A stretch of DNA of 64,000 nt from the NCBI GenBank assembly GCA_023251875.1, contig JAHEXY010000001.1, positions 310,001-374,000 on the forward strand, in the 5' to 3' direction. The notes below the pieces were generated by a model that did no database searches, was not told where the DNA came from, and was given only the letters and a program-made list of their open reading frames with translations. The position numbers and the translations under genes are program-made. The DNA comes from Bacteroidota bacterium. Its GTDB lineage: Bacteria; Bacteroidota; Bacteroidia; JAHEXY01. Below are positions 9,701 to 18,527 of this stretch, in pieces. How positions within the stretch are numbered: the first letter of the stretch is position 1; each line of letters begins with the position of its first letter.

Positions 9701-9864
9701 TCTTTTGGAGAATTTACATTACCCGGCAATTTACAGCCCATACCAATAATGGCGATGGGTTCATAAAGCTGGTTTTCTAAAGCAGTAATTTTTGCGCGAA
9801 GTAACTCTATCGCCTGTATGGCTTTCATTGTAGGCGATTCCGGTTGATTGACTTTGCTTACCAT
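6751..9864 (-). CDS. Polyketide synthase protein D: KS-ACP-TE (AT-less)
   Basis: About 1037 residues. Order: N-terminal coiled coil, KS (about 40-465; active Cys in 'DTTCSSSL', His in 'ETHGTGTPLGDPIE' and 'KTNIGHLESAAG'), a KS-AT linker, a post-AT linker 'LPTYPFQRKRYW' directly after it, ACP (phosphopantetheine Ser in 'CGLDSLMAVE'), then a type I thioesterase (nucleophile in 'GHSFGALIA', late His in 'EGDHLSMM'). No AT domain lies between the linkers. As the only protein with a TE it should perform the last condensation and release the chain by hydrolysis or cyclisation. The ORF track starts at a TTG (9867); the adjacent ATG at 9864 overlaps the upstream stop as TGATG and is preferred. No reductive domain, so the last beta-keto group is kept. 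Confidence 0.92.
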   Translation of the reverse strand: MVSKVNQPESPTMKAIQAIELLRAKITALENQLYEPIAIIGMGCKLPGNVNSPKDYWHLLSEGKDGIVEIPEDRWDIDTFYDPDPDKPGKMATKHGGFISNVDLFDADFFRIVPREAVCMDPQQRLLLEVCWETLENAGIVPEKLKESSTGVFVGIGQADYAHLGASLLDLDEIDSYMATGGGLSFAAGRISYVLGLQGPCMAIDTTCSSSLVTIHLACQSLRQKECDLALAGGVQLMLTPEIGILLSKTRVLSAKGKCSTFSQEADGFVRGEGCGMIALKRLSDAVKDKDNILALIKGSAVNHDGKSSGLTAPNGLAQQALISKALANARLTPDDLSYIETHGTGTPLGDPIEVEAIAKMFTSNRTKENPLWIGSVKTNIGHLESAAGVAGLIKVVLALQQKKIPKNLHCQVLNSYIPWETLPVKVVNQLMDWEIDEDKKRIAGISSFGISGTNSHVIVEEFSTDLLNESANQKSLHLLTLSAISDQALIKMVDHYIQFLNNNPKVNFGNVCYTSNIGRSHFKFKLALIATSVDEAVKILISYQNNIPIENIFYGNANVDKNNNANTSLNSIEVDYSEMDRESLLKTMAQLYINNYEIDWNILYKEAVYHRIVLPTYPFQRKRYWVDSLSSKKNKNSSAGQNLTNKSNPLEVLNTETSIENYLIGVLAKSLGLQPFEIDTAIPLNQCGLDSLMAVEIKNKIKLDLGIEFNVLRFLDNINLKDFAQELNASINKNQATISNDSHNNSCIKNKFKATVPVQTKGNKPPLFFIPGSGGNVMYLQKLSHYLGADQPFYGMRAIGIDGSAEPLESIEEIAAYYIDEIMESFPNTKFHLAGHSFGALIAYEMALQLKEKNIEVGLLGIVDMNAPQQIELSQSEQLDETKWCLQTVTMLNGLFNMNIQLSNDDIKDLSTASQMMLLKNKLEEAQLLPANSDISLLKGLLNVQKANSMMNYYPKQTYAGTITLMRAKNEIIENTDFAFSKQFKNDTTLGWKKFSTMVDVVYIEGDHLSMMREPNVSFLAEEMSLFMNANVVQND

Positions 9865-12158
9865 CAATTTATTTTTAAGTTTTCTAACATTTCAAGAAGT
9901 AGCTGATCTTCTTCTTCTCTTGATAAGGGAAGCCCATGCTTTGCAGATTCTAATTTTTTGTTTTCTGATAATGGAATATCTTGTAATTCTTCAGGTAGAA
10001 ATATTTCACCCAACAAAAATCTAGTTAAAGAACTAATGGTAGGATAATTAAATAATGTAGTAGCCGAAATGGTATATCCCAAGCCTTGTTCTAACTTATT
10101 TTTTAATTCTAAACCCATAATGGAATCAATTCCTAATTCAATAAATCCTGTATCTGCATCCGGTAATTGAGGAGCAGGAAGTTCCATTACTTTTGCTACT
10201 TCAATACTTATTTCTTTTAACAATAGTTGATATCGCTTTTTATTGGGCGCAGATTTTAGTTTATTAATCAGTATAGTTACTGAACTATTTTCTTCTGAGT
10301 TATTCTTTGCGTATTCATTTTTATTTAAAATTTTAGAAGAAGTTAAACCGGTATCTGCAATCCAATATTTTTGTCGCTGAAATGGATAATTTGGAATAGT
10401 TACTTTATTAAGTTTAGCACCATGATAAAATTTTGCCCAATCAATTTCTTTTCCATTAAGATATTTTTCCGCTGAATTTTCTATGGGAGAGTTATTGATA
10501 TTTTTTAATGGAATCTCTGAATTTCCATTTAGAATATTAGATAAAATTTTAACCGCTTCTGTAGACGAATTTGCAATAATGGTCTTTCTATATTTAAAAT
10601 GTGTTCGGCAGGTATTGGCAGTGTAACATATATCCGAAAAATTTAAATCGCTATTTGTGTTAAGATAATTTAAATACATCTCCATTAATTTTTGTAATGC
10701 TTCTTCTGAATGGGCTGAAAGAGCTAGCAATGAAGGCGCATTCTCATTTGTATGGCTCTCCACTTTTCTTTCTATGCCTTCCTCTACAATTAAATGGGAA
10801 TTAGTTCCACTAAAGCCAAATGAACTAAGTGCCCCTATACGTTTTTTATTTCCCTTTTTCCATGGAGTGTTTTTAGTTACTACCTCAATTTGTTCTTCAT
10901 TCCAGGAGAAATAGGGATTAGGATTCACAAAATTTAAATGTGCAGGTATGATTTCATTTTGAAGAGATAAGATTAATTTAATCAAGCCTGCTATACCGGC
11001 AGCCGGTTCCAGATGCCCAATATTGGTTTTAACAGATCCAATTTTTAATCTCTGTTGTTGTTGAGAATTATTTTTAAATATTTTTGCTAAGGTGTCAAGT
11101 TCGATAGGATCTCCTAAGGGAGTTCCAGTGCCATGCGTTTCTATATAATCAATATCATGAGGAGGAATGGCTGCGCTTTTCATAGCCTTTTCAATTACAT
11201 ATTGCTGTGAACTACCATTCGGAACTGTTAAACCACCACTTGGCCCATCATGATTAATTGCAGAACCTTTAATGCAGGCGAGAATCTTGTCATTATTAGC
11301 AATGGCATCAGATAAACGTTTGAGAACAACTACTCCACAGCCTTCGCCACGTACGTATCCATTGGCTGAGGCATCAAATGTGTGGCATAATCCATCAGCC
11401 GAAAGCATTTTTGCATCACAGAGGTTAATATTTACTTCGGGTGAAAAAATGAGATTGGCTCCACCAACTAAAGCTGCATCACATTCTTTGTTCCGCAAAT
11501 GTAAACAAGCAGTATGCAAAGCAACAAGTGAAGAAGAACAACTGGTATCAATTACCATACTTGGCCCCATTAAACCCAAAGCATTTGAAATTCTTCCGGC
11601 AGCCATACACAACACATTGCCTGTTACTACGTAACGATTTATGTCTTTACCGGTGTTTTTTATAACAGAAGCATAATCGAAATTGGTAAGTCCGATATAA
11701 ATACCTGTTAAGGATTTGTAAAGGCTGGAGGGGGCGATATTTGCATTTTCCAATGCATGCCAACAAACTTCAAGCAATAATCGCTGTTGAGGATCCATGT
11801 ACAAAGCTTCCCTTGGCGTAATACCAAAAAAACCGGCATCAAAATATTCAACGCCATCAATAAAGGCCCCATGCTTTGTATAAATTTTACCTTTTGCATT
11901 TACATTAGGATCATAATAATCCTCTATTTTCCATCTGCTCTCAGGCACTTCAGTAACCGCACTTTTATTATTGTACAATAGATTCCAAAACTCTTTTGTA
12001 TTATTTCCTCCTGGAAAACGGCATTCCATTCCTACAACAGCTATAGGCTCATTCTTCAATTTCTTTTCTTCATCCAATTGAGCTTTTAATTTTTTAATCG
12101 CAATTAGCGACTGATGAAGTTTTTCATTTAAATCAATATATTGATCATTGCCAGCCAT
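9864..12158 (-). CDS. Polyketide synthase protein C: KS-ACP (AT-less)
   Basis: 764 residues. N-terminal coiled coil (about 10-40), KS (about 40-465; Cys in 'DTSCSSSLVAL', His in 'ETHGTGTPLGDPIE' and 'KTNIGHLEPAAG'), KS-AT linker, then post-AT linker 'IPNYPFQRQKYW' with no AT between, then an ACP with its Ser near residue 679 ('LGIDSIMGLE'). The C-terminus 'LSREEEDQLLLEMLENL' looks like an acidic docking helix for the next protein. It should add one unreduced malonyl-derived unit and depends on an AT acting in trans. It starts 2 bp after PKS B and its TGA overlaps the ATG of PKS D, so translation is likely coupled. Confidence 0.92.
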   Translation of the reverse strand: MAGNDQYIDLNEKLHQSLIAIKKLKAQLDEEKKLKNEPIAVVGMECRFPGGNNTKEFWNLLYNNKSAVTEVPESRWKIEDYYDPNVNAKGKIYTKHGAFIDGVEYFDAGFFGITPREALYMDPQQRLLLEVCWHALENANIAPSSLYKSLTGIYIGLTNFDYASVIKNTGKDINRYVVTGNVLCMAAGRISNALGLMGPSMVIDTSCSSSLVALHTACLHLRNKECDAALVGGANLIFSPEVNINLCDAKMLSADGLCHTFDASANGYVRGEGCGVVVLKRLSDAIANNDKILACIKGSAINHDGPSGGLTVPNGSSQQYVIEKAMKSAAIPPHDIDYIETHGTGTPLGDPIELDTLAKIFKNNSQQQQRLKIGSVKTNIGHLEPAAGIAGLIKLILSLQNEIIPAHLNFVNPNPYFSWNEEQIEVVTKNTPWKKGNKKRIGALSSFGFSGTNSHLIVEEGIERKVESHTNENAPSLLALSAHSEEALQKLMEMYLNYLNTNSDLNFSDICYTANTCRTHFKYRKTIIANSSTEAVKILSNILNGNSEIPLKNINNSPIENSAEKYLNGKEIDWAKFYHGAKLNKVTIPNYPFQRQKYWIADTGLTSSKILNKNEYAKNNSEENSSVTILINKLKSAPNKKRYQLLLKEISIEVAKVMELPAPQLPDADTGFIELGIDSIMGLELKNKLEQGLGYTISATTLFNYPTISSLTRFLLGEIFLPEELQDIPLSENKKLESAKHGLPLSREEEDQLLLEMLENLKIN

Positions 12159-12160
12159 AT

Positions 12161-15100
12161 TTAAATTTCCTTTAGTATTATGTCTAATTCATCACTTACC
12201 TCTTGTAATGTCATATTATTTACTTGCTTTTCTATAGTGTCTTCAATGATGATTTTTTTATCTTCTGAATCAGAAAAATCAAGCGGAATAATATCAGAGA
12301 TAAGGAAATGAACAATTGATTCCAGATTAGGGTAGTTAAATAATAATGAAGAGTTAAGTTTTATGTTTAAATCTTTTTCAAACTTGTTTTTTAATTCAAT
12401 AGCCATAAAAGAATCTAAACCCAATTCAAAAAGTGGCTTGCGTAATGCAATTTGATTACTATCTGATATTCCCAACACATTTGCTATTTCAGCCTGGACA
12501 TAATTAAACAAATAATCTTTTCTATTTTCAATTTCTAAATCAGTTAATTTTTGCAATAGAATTCCTTTATTTTTTTCTTGCTCACTCTCTTGTTCATCTA
12601 TTTCATCAAATAATAATGGATTACCACTTTTTGAAATTAGTTTTAAATGTTTATTCCAATTAATATTAACAATAGCTATTTGTGCTTCGGTTTCATTAAG
12701 TAATTTTTCAAATTGATAAATTGCATCATCCGGTAATAAAAATGCCAGGCCATTTTCCTGCATACGATTTTTACTTAAGGCATTTAATCTAGAGGCCATT
12801 CCTATTTGGTCCCAAGGCCCCCAATTTATACTTAATGCAGGCAAGCCCGTATTCTTTCTATAATTCATTAGGCTATCCATAAAGGCATTTGCGGCAGCAT
12901 AGTTACCTTGTCCGGGAGAAGCCCATATTGAAGTCATGGATGAGAAACAAACAAAATAATCGAGTGGAAGATTTAAAGATATTTGATGAAGGTTCCATAA
13001 TCCATCTATCTTTGGACGAAATACTTTTTCAAATCTTTCTTGTGTTTGCCCCATTAGCAATCCATCATCAACCATACCGGCAAGATGAAATATACCTTTT
13101 AATGGAGGCATGTTATTGCTCATTTCAGTAAATAAAGCTTTCATTTGTTCAAGGTCTGCAACATCGGTTTGCATTAACCTGATTTTTGCGCCTGAAGCTT
13201 CAGCCTTCTCAATTAATTCTTTTGCTTCATTTGAAATACTATTTTTTCTGCTAGTGCATACAATGTTTTTCGCACCTTTCTTTAATAGCCACCTGATGGT
13301 CATAATACCAAGATCTCCAAAACCTCCGGTAACCATATATGTGGCGTTTTTATTTAATTGAAAAATCGCTTCTTCTTTCTTTGATAAGTTTTTTGATTTT
13401 TTCCGGATCAATCTTGCTACATATCTTTTTTCGTTTCTAATAATAACTTCCTTTTCATTATCAGTAGCAAAAAGCTCTTCTGCCAATTTACCTAAAGAAC
13501 CAACTAAGTCAATTAACTTGCAATTAAACTCCGGATATTCATTCATGATAACCTTTCCAAGTGCCCAAAGAGGAGCATGGTAAAAATTGGTAGGAATTTC
13601 CAATGAATTGTAATCATGAACTAAATCAGAAACAATATATAACTTAGGCAAGCTGCTCCACTTTTGGCGGGATAATGCATGAATCAAATATAATCCACTA
13701 TATACACCAGTATTATAGGAATCCTGTATTTGAGTAATAGAAACTAAGTTGTTAATTGGATTGTTAAAGCTCCATAAATGAATTACGCCCTTGCAGTTTG
13801 AGGAGAGAGAAGTTCCATATATTTCATTCAATAATTTTTTATATTGTTGCGGATCGGATGGATTTATATAATATTCATTCTCATTTATACATAGATATTT
13901 ATCTCCTGTATAAACAAAAATAGATTTATAATTTAAGGCTGAAAGATGTTTTGAGATAAGCTCATTATAAGCTCTATTATTAGAAAGGATTAACCAATTT
14001 TCGGAATTTCCATTTTGAGGAACACTTTTTAATTCTTTTTCTTTCCAGCTAAGTTTGTAAAGATAATTTTCTTTCTGATTAATCTCATTTGAACTGAACC
14101 TTACTATCTTTTTATATTCAATTCCTTCTATTAAAAGAATTAAATTCCCTTCCTTATCTAAAAGTTTTACATTAGCAACAGGTTTATTAGTATCATTAGA
14201 TTCCACTTTAGAAACATGGCACCATAATTCATTGCTTTGAGGAGACTGGAAATAACTTAATTTTGAAATAGAAAAAGGGAGATAGGTTTCATCTTTATCC
14301 ATTCCAACGGTGGCAGAAGCGAATTGAACACAAGAATCAATTATACAAGGATGAAGTTCAAAATCCTTTAAATTTTCTATTTTATTTGGATTTTTAAATA
14401 AAGCCCAGGCCTGTTTTTCAGCTTTCCATATTTTGTTGATCCATTGAAATGCGCCTTCAATTTGAACATTAAATTGCGATAAAAGCGAATACAACATATC
14501 TCCATCAAATTCTTCAGAATATTCCTTTTTATCAATATTAATGGACTCTTTAAATAAATGAATTGAACTGTCATTACAAATGATACCCGAAGAATGAAGC
14601 AAGAACTCTTTTGTTTCACGGATATCTTCGGCATTAAAACTAATTATTTTATAGGATTGCTTTTCATCTTTATCTTTTGCAATATTAATTTGCAATTTAA
14701 TTGAAGAATCTTTTGAAGGAATAATAAGTGGTTGATAAAACAATACATCTTGTAAAACACAATGGTTACTTTTATTCTCTTGTATGGCAGCCGCCAATAT
14801 AGTTGAAATATAATAAGCTCCCGGTAGTACAATATTATTGTATACTTTATGATCTTCTAAAAAAGGATACTTTACTAAATTTAATTCGTTTTCATAAATT
14901 ACTTCTTTAAGAATAGGAGAATAAATTTTATTGTCTAACAATGGATGAATTCTTAGGTTGGCATTTAAATTTAAAGGTTTGAAATTACTACTATCAGCTA
15001 TCCAATATTTTTGTTTTTTAAAATCTAGAGGTTTATTATCTATAGGGCTATTTTCTGTTTCAGCTTCCTCCACAATTAAATGAGCATTAGTACCTGTTGC

Positions 15101-18100
15101 TCCAAAAGAACTTACACCTGCTCTACGTTTCCTATCCTGATTTTTAATCCAGGCTTGATTCTTTAAATTGATTTTTATTGGAATATTTTCCCAGGCAATT
15201 TTAGAATTAGGAGATGCTACATTTAAATGGGAGGGAATCAATTTATGTTGTAAAGAAAGAACAACTTTAATTAATCCGGCAATTCCGGCAACAGCCTCTA
15301 AGTGCCCAATATTTGTTTTTACTGAACCAATCAATAAAGGAGATTCGGGATTTCTTCCTTTAGCAAAAGCTGAAGCCATAGCATTTACCTCTATAGGATC
15401 TCCAAGAGCAGTACCTGTTCCATGTGCTTCTATATAATCAATATCATTTGGACTCAGTTTGGCATTTTTAAGCGCTTGTGTAATTAATTTTTTTTGTGAA
15501 GAGCCGCTTGGAACGGTAAAGCCACTGCTGGCTCCATCCTGATTAACTGCCGATCCTTTAATGTGTGCTAAAATAGGATCATTATCTCTAATAGCATCTG
15601 ATAATCGTTTTAAAATAAGAACACCGCATCCTTCTCCTCTTACTATACCATCAGCCGATTCATCAAATGTTTTGCATTTTCCGCTTGGGGAAAGCAGCTT
15701 GGTTTTGGCCATCGCTATAGTAGATTCAGGGCCTAGCATTAAATTTAAACCACCCACTATGGCCATATTGCTTTCTCCTATTCTAAGGCTTTGGCAGGCA
15801 TTGTGTATGGCCACTAAAGAAGAAGAACAGGCTGTGTCAATTGCCATACTTGGGCCTTGTAGGCCTAGCAAATAAGATATCCTGCCCGCTGTTGCATTTA
15901 AAGCATTTCCTGTTATAAAATAAGCATCAATGTTTTTTAAATTGTCTTTTTCCAGAAAAAACTTACCATATTCATTCGAACTTACTCCTATAAATACTCC
16001 TGTTTGAGATCCTTTTAAGGCCTTTTGATTTTGTTTGGCATTATTTAATGCCTGCCAGCTTACTTCCAATAAAATTCTTTGCTGAGGATCCATAGACAAA
16101 GCTTCTCGAGGAGAAATGCCAAAAAACAAGGGATCAAATTGGTCTATGGATTTCAGAAAACTTCCATAACGTGTATATGTTTTACCCGGAGCATCAGGAT
16201 TGACATGATAATATTCTTCCAAATTCCAACGATCTATGGGCACTTCAGTAATTGTATTTTCTCCATTCTTTAATACATCCCAAAAATTTTCAATACTTGT
16301 AGCTTTTCCCGGAAATCTGCAAGCCATTCCTATAATGGCAATAGGCTCATCCAATAAAATATTTGCATTTGTCTCTTTTGATTCAACTTCCTCTTCCAAT
16401 TTTCCAAAATCTAATGGTAATAATTCATCAATTAAAAAATTTGTTACATCAGTAATGGTGGGATAATCAAAGATAGCTGTTGAAGGAATTGTTGCATTTA
16501 GTTTTTTTTCAACCCTATTTTTTAATTCTACAGCCATTAAGGAATCTAAGCCTAGCTGAAAAAAGCCGACATTAACATCAATTAAGCTAATATCATTTAT
16601 ACCCAGTATACTCGCTATCTCTGCTTGGAAGTATTTTATTAAATAAGATCTTCGCTCATCAACAGGAAGTTCTTTAAGCTCTGATAAAAATTGTTCATCA
16701 ATTAAAATACTTTGTTTAATACCGCTATTTTGATTGTCATTAATTTCATTTTGTAAAGCAATGCTCCTTCCGCACCAATACGATTTTTGCTGAAATGGAT
16801 AATACGGAATGTTTATTTTATGATAATTTTTACCATTATAATATTCGTTCCAATTCAGCTCTTCTCCTTTTGAATAGCGTTCTCGCATTTTATTAAATCC
16901 GGAAAATTCGGTAATGCCTAAAAATTGTATATCCTCTCCCTTTTCAACAGCCAAAAGTTTATTTATGGCATCCTCTTTTGATGTTACCTCCAATATGATT
17001 CGTTCTTTATAATGAGCTCTTCCGGTATTTGCGGTAAAACAAAAATCCTGAATAGAACAAGATGTATTGCTTAAATATTTTCTATAGGCGGTTATTATAT
17101 CCACAAGAGCTTCTTTCGTTTTGGCAGAAATTGTTAATATTTCTGATGAAACGGTATTTTTATTTTCTATAGTGGTATTTCCCTCTTCAACTATTAAATG
17201 AACATTTGTTCCGGTGAAACCAAAACTACTAAGCGCTGCTAATCTTTTTTTAGCAGAGGGCCATTCTATTGTAGTTTTAGGAACCTTAACATTTAATGTG
17301 TCCCAGGAAATAAATTTATTGGGAGTATTAAGATGTAAATGTGCCGGAATTTTTTTGTGTTGAAAAGCTAAAAGAACCTTTATAAATCCGGCCATTCCAG
17401 CGGCTGATTCTAAATGGCCAATGTTTGTTTTAACAGATCCAATATATAAAGGTGGGTTATCAAAATTAGAATTATTTCTTTTATAAGCTTCGCTTAAAGC
17501 GCTTACTTCAATAGGATCACCCAATTTAGTTCCTGTGCCATGCGTTTCTAAATAGCTAACTTCATAAGGTGAAACACCTGCTTTTTCCAAAGCATTGAGA
17601 ATAACTTTTTCCTGGGCCTTTTGATTAGGAGCAGTAAATCCATTGCTTTTACCATCTTGATTAACTGAAATACCTCTAATAATGCCTAAGATTCTGTCTT
17701 TATCTTTAACAGCATCAGAAAGTCTCTTTAAAATAACCACACCACATCCTTCACCTCTGACATAGCCATTGGCATTGTCATCAAAAGTTTGACAGAGTCC
17801 ATCCGGAGAAAGAGCATTTAATTTTAATAAGGTTTCAAAAAAAACAGGACTAACCATTGAATTAACTCCAGCGGCAATTGCTACTGAACATGATCCGGAA
17901 ATTAAATTATTACAAGCTGCATCTAAAGCCACAAGTGAGGAAGAGCAGGCTGTATCAATAATCATACTTGGTCCTTCCAATCCTAAGTAATACGATAAGC
18001 GACATGCTGCTGCACTTAAAGTGCCTCCAATAGCCGAATAGGAATTTAGCATCTCTTCACCTTGCTGCTTAACATTTTTGAAAAAATACTCTCCATTGGT

Positions 18101-18526
18101 TGTACCAACAAAAACTCCTGTTGGAGAGCCGCTCAAATTTTTTACGTTTATTCCTGCATTTTCCAGAGCATGGTAGGCGACCTCTAAAAGAAGCCTGTGC
18201 TGAGGATCCATATTATTGGCCTCTAAAGCACCAATATTAAAAAATGGAGCATCAAAAGCAGATATATCCTCTAAGAATCCTCCTCTAATTTTTTTATTAG
18301 GAAATTGTTTATAATATTCTTTCAGTTCTTCTCTATTTTCCGGTATTTCTCTAATAGCGTTTTTCCCATTTGCCAGCACATCCCAATATTGATCAAGATT
18401 ATCTGCTAATGGATAGCGACAAGCCATGCCAATTACTGCAATAGAATCTTTTTGCTTGAGTAAAGCATTTTCTTCCTTTAATTTCTTAATCTCATTTAAT
18501 ACCTTATCAACCGATAACTGTTTCAT
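12161..18526 (-). CDS. Polyketide synthase protein B: KS-ACP-KS-DH-KR-ACP (AT-less, bimodular)
   Basis: About 2121 residues, two modules. Module 1: KS (Cys near 194 in 'DTACSSSLVAL'), linkers without AT ('IPYYPFQQKSYW'), ACP ('LGLDSLMAVE', about 680). Module 2: KS (about 735-1155, 'DTACSSSLVAI'), a short linker ending 'FKKQKYWIAD', DH-like domain (about 1190-1470), KR ('TGGFGDLG' NADPH site, catalytic 'SSMTS' and 'GQGNYAAANAF', 'VDDG' as in B-type KRs), ACP (Ser near 2039). The DH has 'HKVYNNIVLP' where HxxxGxxxxP is expected (Gly replaced by Asn), but keeps Asp in 'HPCIIDSCVQ'; activity is uncertain. The track start is TTG at 18541; ATG 18526, one base after the upstream stop, is preferred. 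C-terminal 'LQEVSDELDIIL' resembles a docking helix. Confidence 0.92.
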   Translation of the reverse strand: MKQLSVDKVLNEIKKLKEENALLKQKDSIAVIGMACRYPLADNLDQYWDVLANGKNAIREIPENREELKEYYKQFPNKKIRGGFLEDISAFDAPFFNIGALEANNMDPQHRLLLEVAYHALENAGINVKNLSGSPTGVFVGTTNGEYFFKNVKQQGEEMLNSYSAIGGTLSAAACRLSYYLGLEGPSMIIDTACSSSLVALDAACNNLISGSCSVAIAAGVNSMVSPVFFETLLKLNALSPDGLCQTFDDNANGYVRGEGCGVVILKRLSDAVKDKDRILGIIRGISVNQDGKSNGFTAPNQKAQEKVILNALEKAGVSPYEVSYLETHGTGTKLGDPIEVSALSEAYKRNNSNFDNPPLYIGSVKTNIGHLESAAGMAGFIKVLLAFQHKKIPAHLHLNTPNKFISWDTLNVKVPKTTIEWPSAKKRLAALSSFGFTGTNVHLIVEEGNTTIENKNTVSSEILTISAKTKEALVDIITAYRKYLSNTSCSIQDFCFTANTGRAHYKERIILEVTSKEDAINKLLAVEKGEDIQFLGITEFSGFNKMRERYSKGEELNWNEYYNGKNYHKINIPYYPFQQKSYWCGRSIALQNEINDNQNSGIKQSILIDEQFLSELKELPVDERRSYLIKYFQAEIASILGINDISLIDVNVGFFQLGLDSLMAVELKNRVEKKLNATIPSTAIFDYPTITDVTNFLIDELLPLDFGKLEEEVESKETNANILLDEPIAIIGMACRFPGKATSIENFWDVLKNGENTITEVPIDRWNLEEYYHVNPDAPGKTYTRYGSFLKSIDQFDPLFFGISPREALSMDPQQRILLEVSWQALNNAKQNQKALKGSQTGVFIGVSSNEYGKFFLEKDNLKNIDAYFITGNALNATAGRISYLLGLQGPSMAIDTACSSSLVAIHNACQSLRIGESNMAIVGGLNLMLGPESTIAMAKTKLLSPSGKCKTFDESADGIVRGEGCGVLILKRLSDAIRDNDPILAHIKGSAVNQDGASSGFTVPSGSSQKKLITQALKNAKLSPNDIDYIEAHGTGTALGDPIEVNAMASAFAKGRNPESPLLIGSVKTNIGHLEAVAGIAGLIKVVLSLQHKLIPSHLNVASPNSKIAWENIPIKINLKNQAWIKNQDRKRRAGVSSFGATGTNAHLIVEEAETENSPIDNKPLDFKKQKYWIADSSNFKPLNLNANLRIHPLLDNKIYSPILKEVIYENELNLVKYPFLEDHKVYNNIVLPGAYYISTILAAAIQENKSNHCVLQDVLFYQPLIIPSKDSSIKLQINIAKDKDEKQSYKIISFNAEDIRETKEFLLHSSGIICNDSSIHLFKESINIDKKEYSEEFDGDMLYSLLSQFNVQIEGAFQWINKIWKAEKQAWALFKNPNKIENLKDFELHPCIIDSCVQFASATVGMDKDETYLPFSISKLSYFQSPQSNELWCHVSKVESNDTNKPVANVKLLDKEGNLILLIEGIEYKKIVRFSSNEINQKENYLYKLSWKEKELKSVPQNGNSENWLILSNNRAYNELISKHLSALNYKSIFVYTGDKYLCINENEYYINPSDPQQYKKLLNEIYGTSLSSNCKGVIHLWSFNNPINNLVSITQIQDSYNTGVYSGLYLIHALSRQKWSSLPKLYIVSDLVHDYNSLEIPTNFYHAPLWALGKVIMNEYPEFNCKLIDLVGSLGKLAEELFATDNEKEVIIRNEKRYVARLIRKKSKNLSKKEEAIFQLNKNATYMVTGGFGDLGIMTIRWLLKKGAKNIVCTSRKNSISNEAKELIEKAEASGAKIRLMQTDVADLEQMKALFTEMSNNMPPLKGIFHLAGMVDDGLLMGQTQERFEKVFRPKIDGLWNLHQISLNLPLDYFVCFSSMTSIWASPGQGNYAAANAFMDSLMNYRKNTGLPALSINWGPWDQIGMASRLNALSKNRMQENGLAFLLPDDAIYQFEKLLNETEAQIAIVNINWNKHLKLISKSGNPLLFDEIDEQESEQEKNKGILLQKLTDLEIENRKDYLFNYVQAEIANVLGISDSNQIALRKPLFELGLDSFMAIELKNKFEKDLNIKLNSSLLFNYPNLESIVHFLISDIIPLDFSDSEDKKIIIEDTIEKQVNNMTLQEVSDELDIILKEI

Positions 18527-18527
18527 C

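Noticed and set aside
12161-18526. A hidden acyltransferase domain in PKS B
   Set aside because: No GHSxGE-type motif or HAFH/YASH motif occurs in the linkers, and the linker lengths are too short for an AT.
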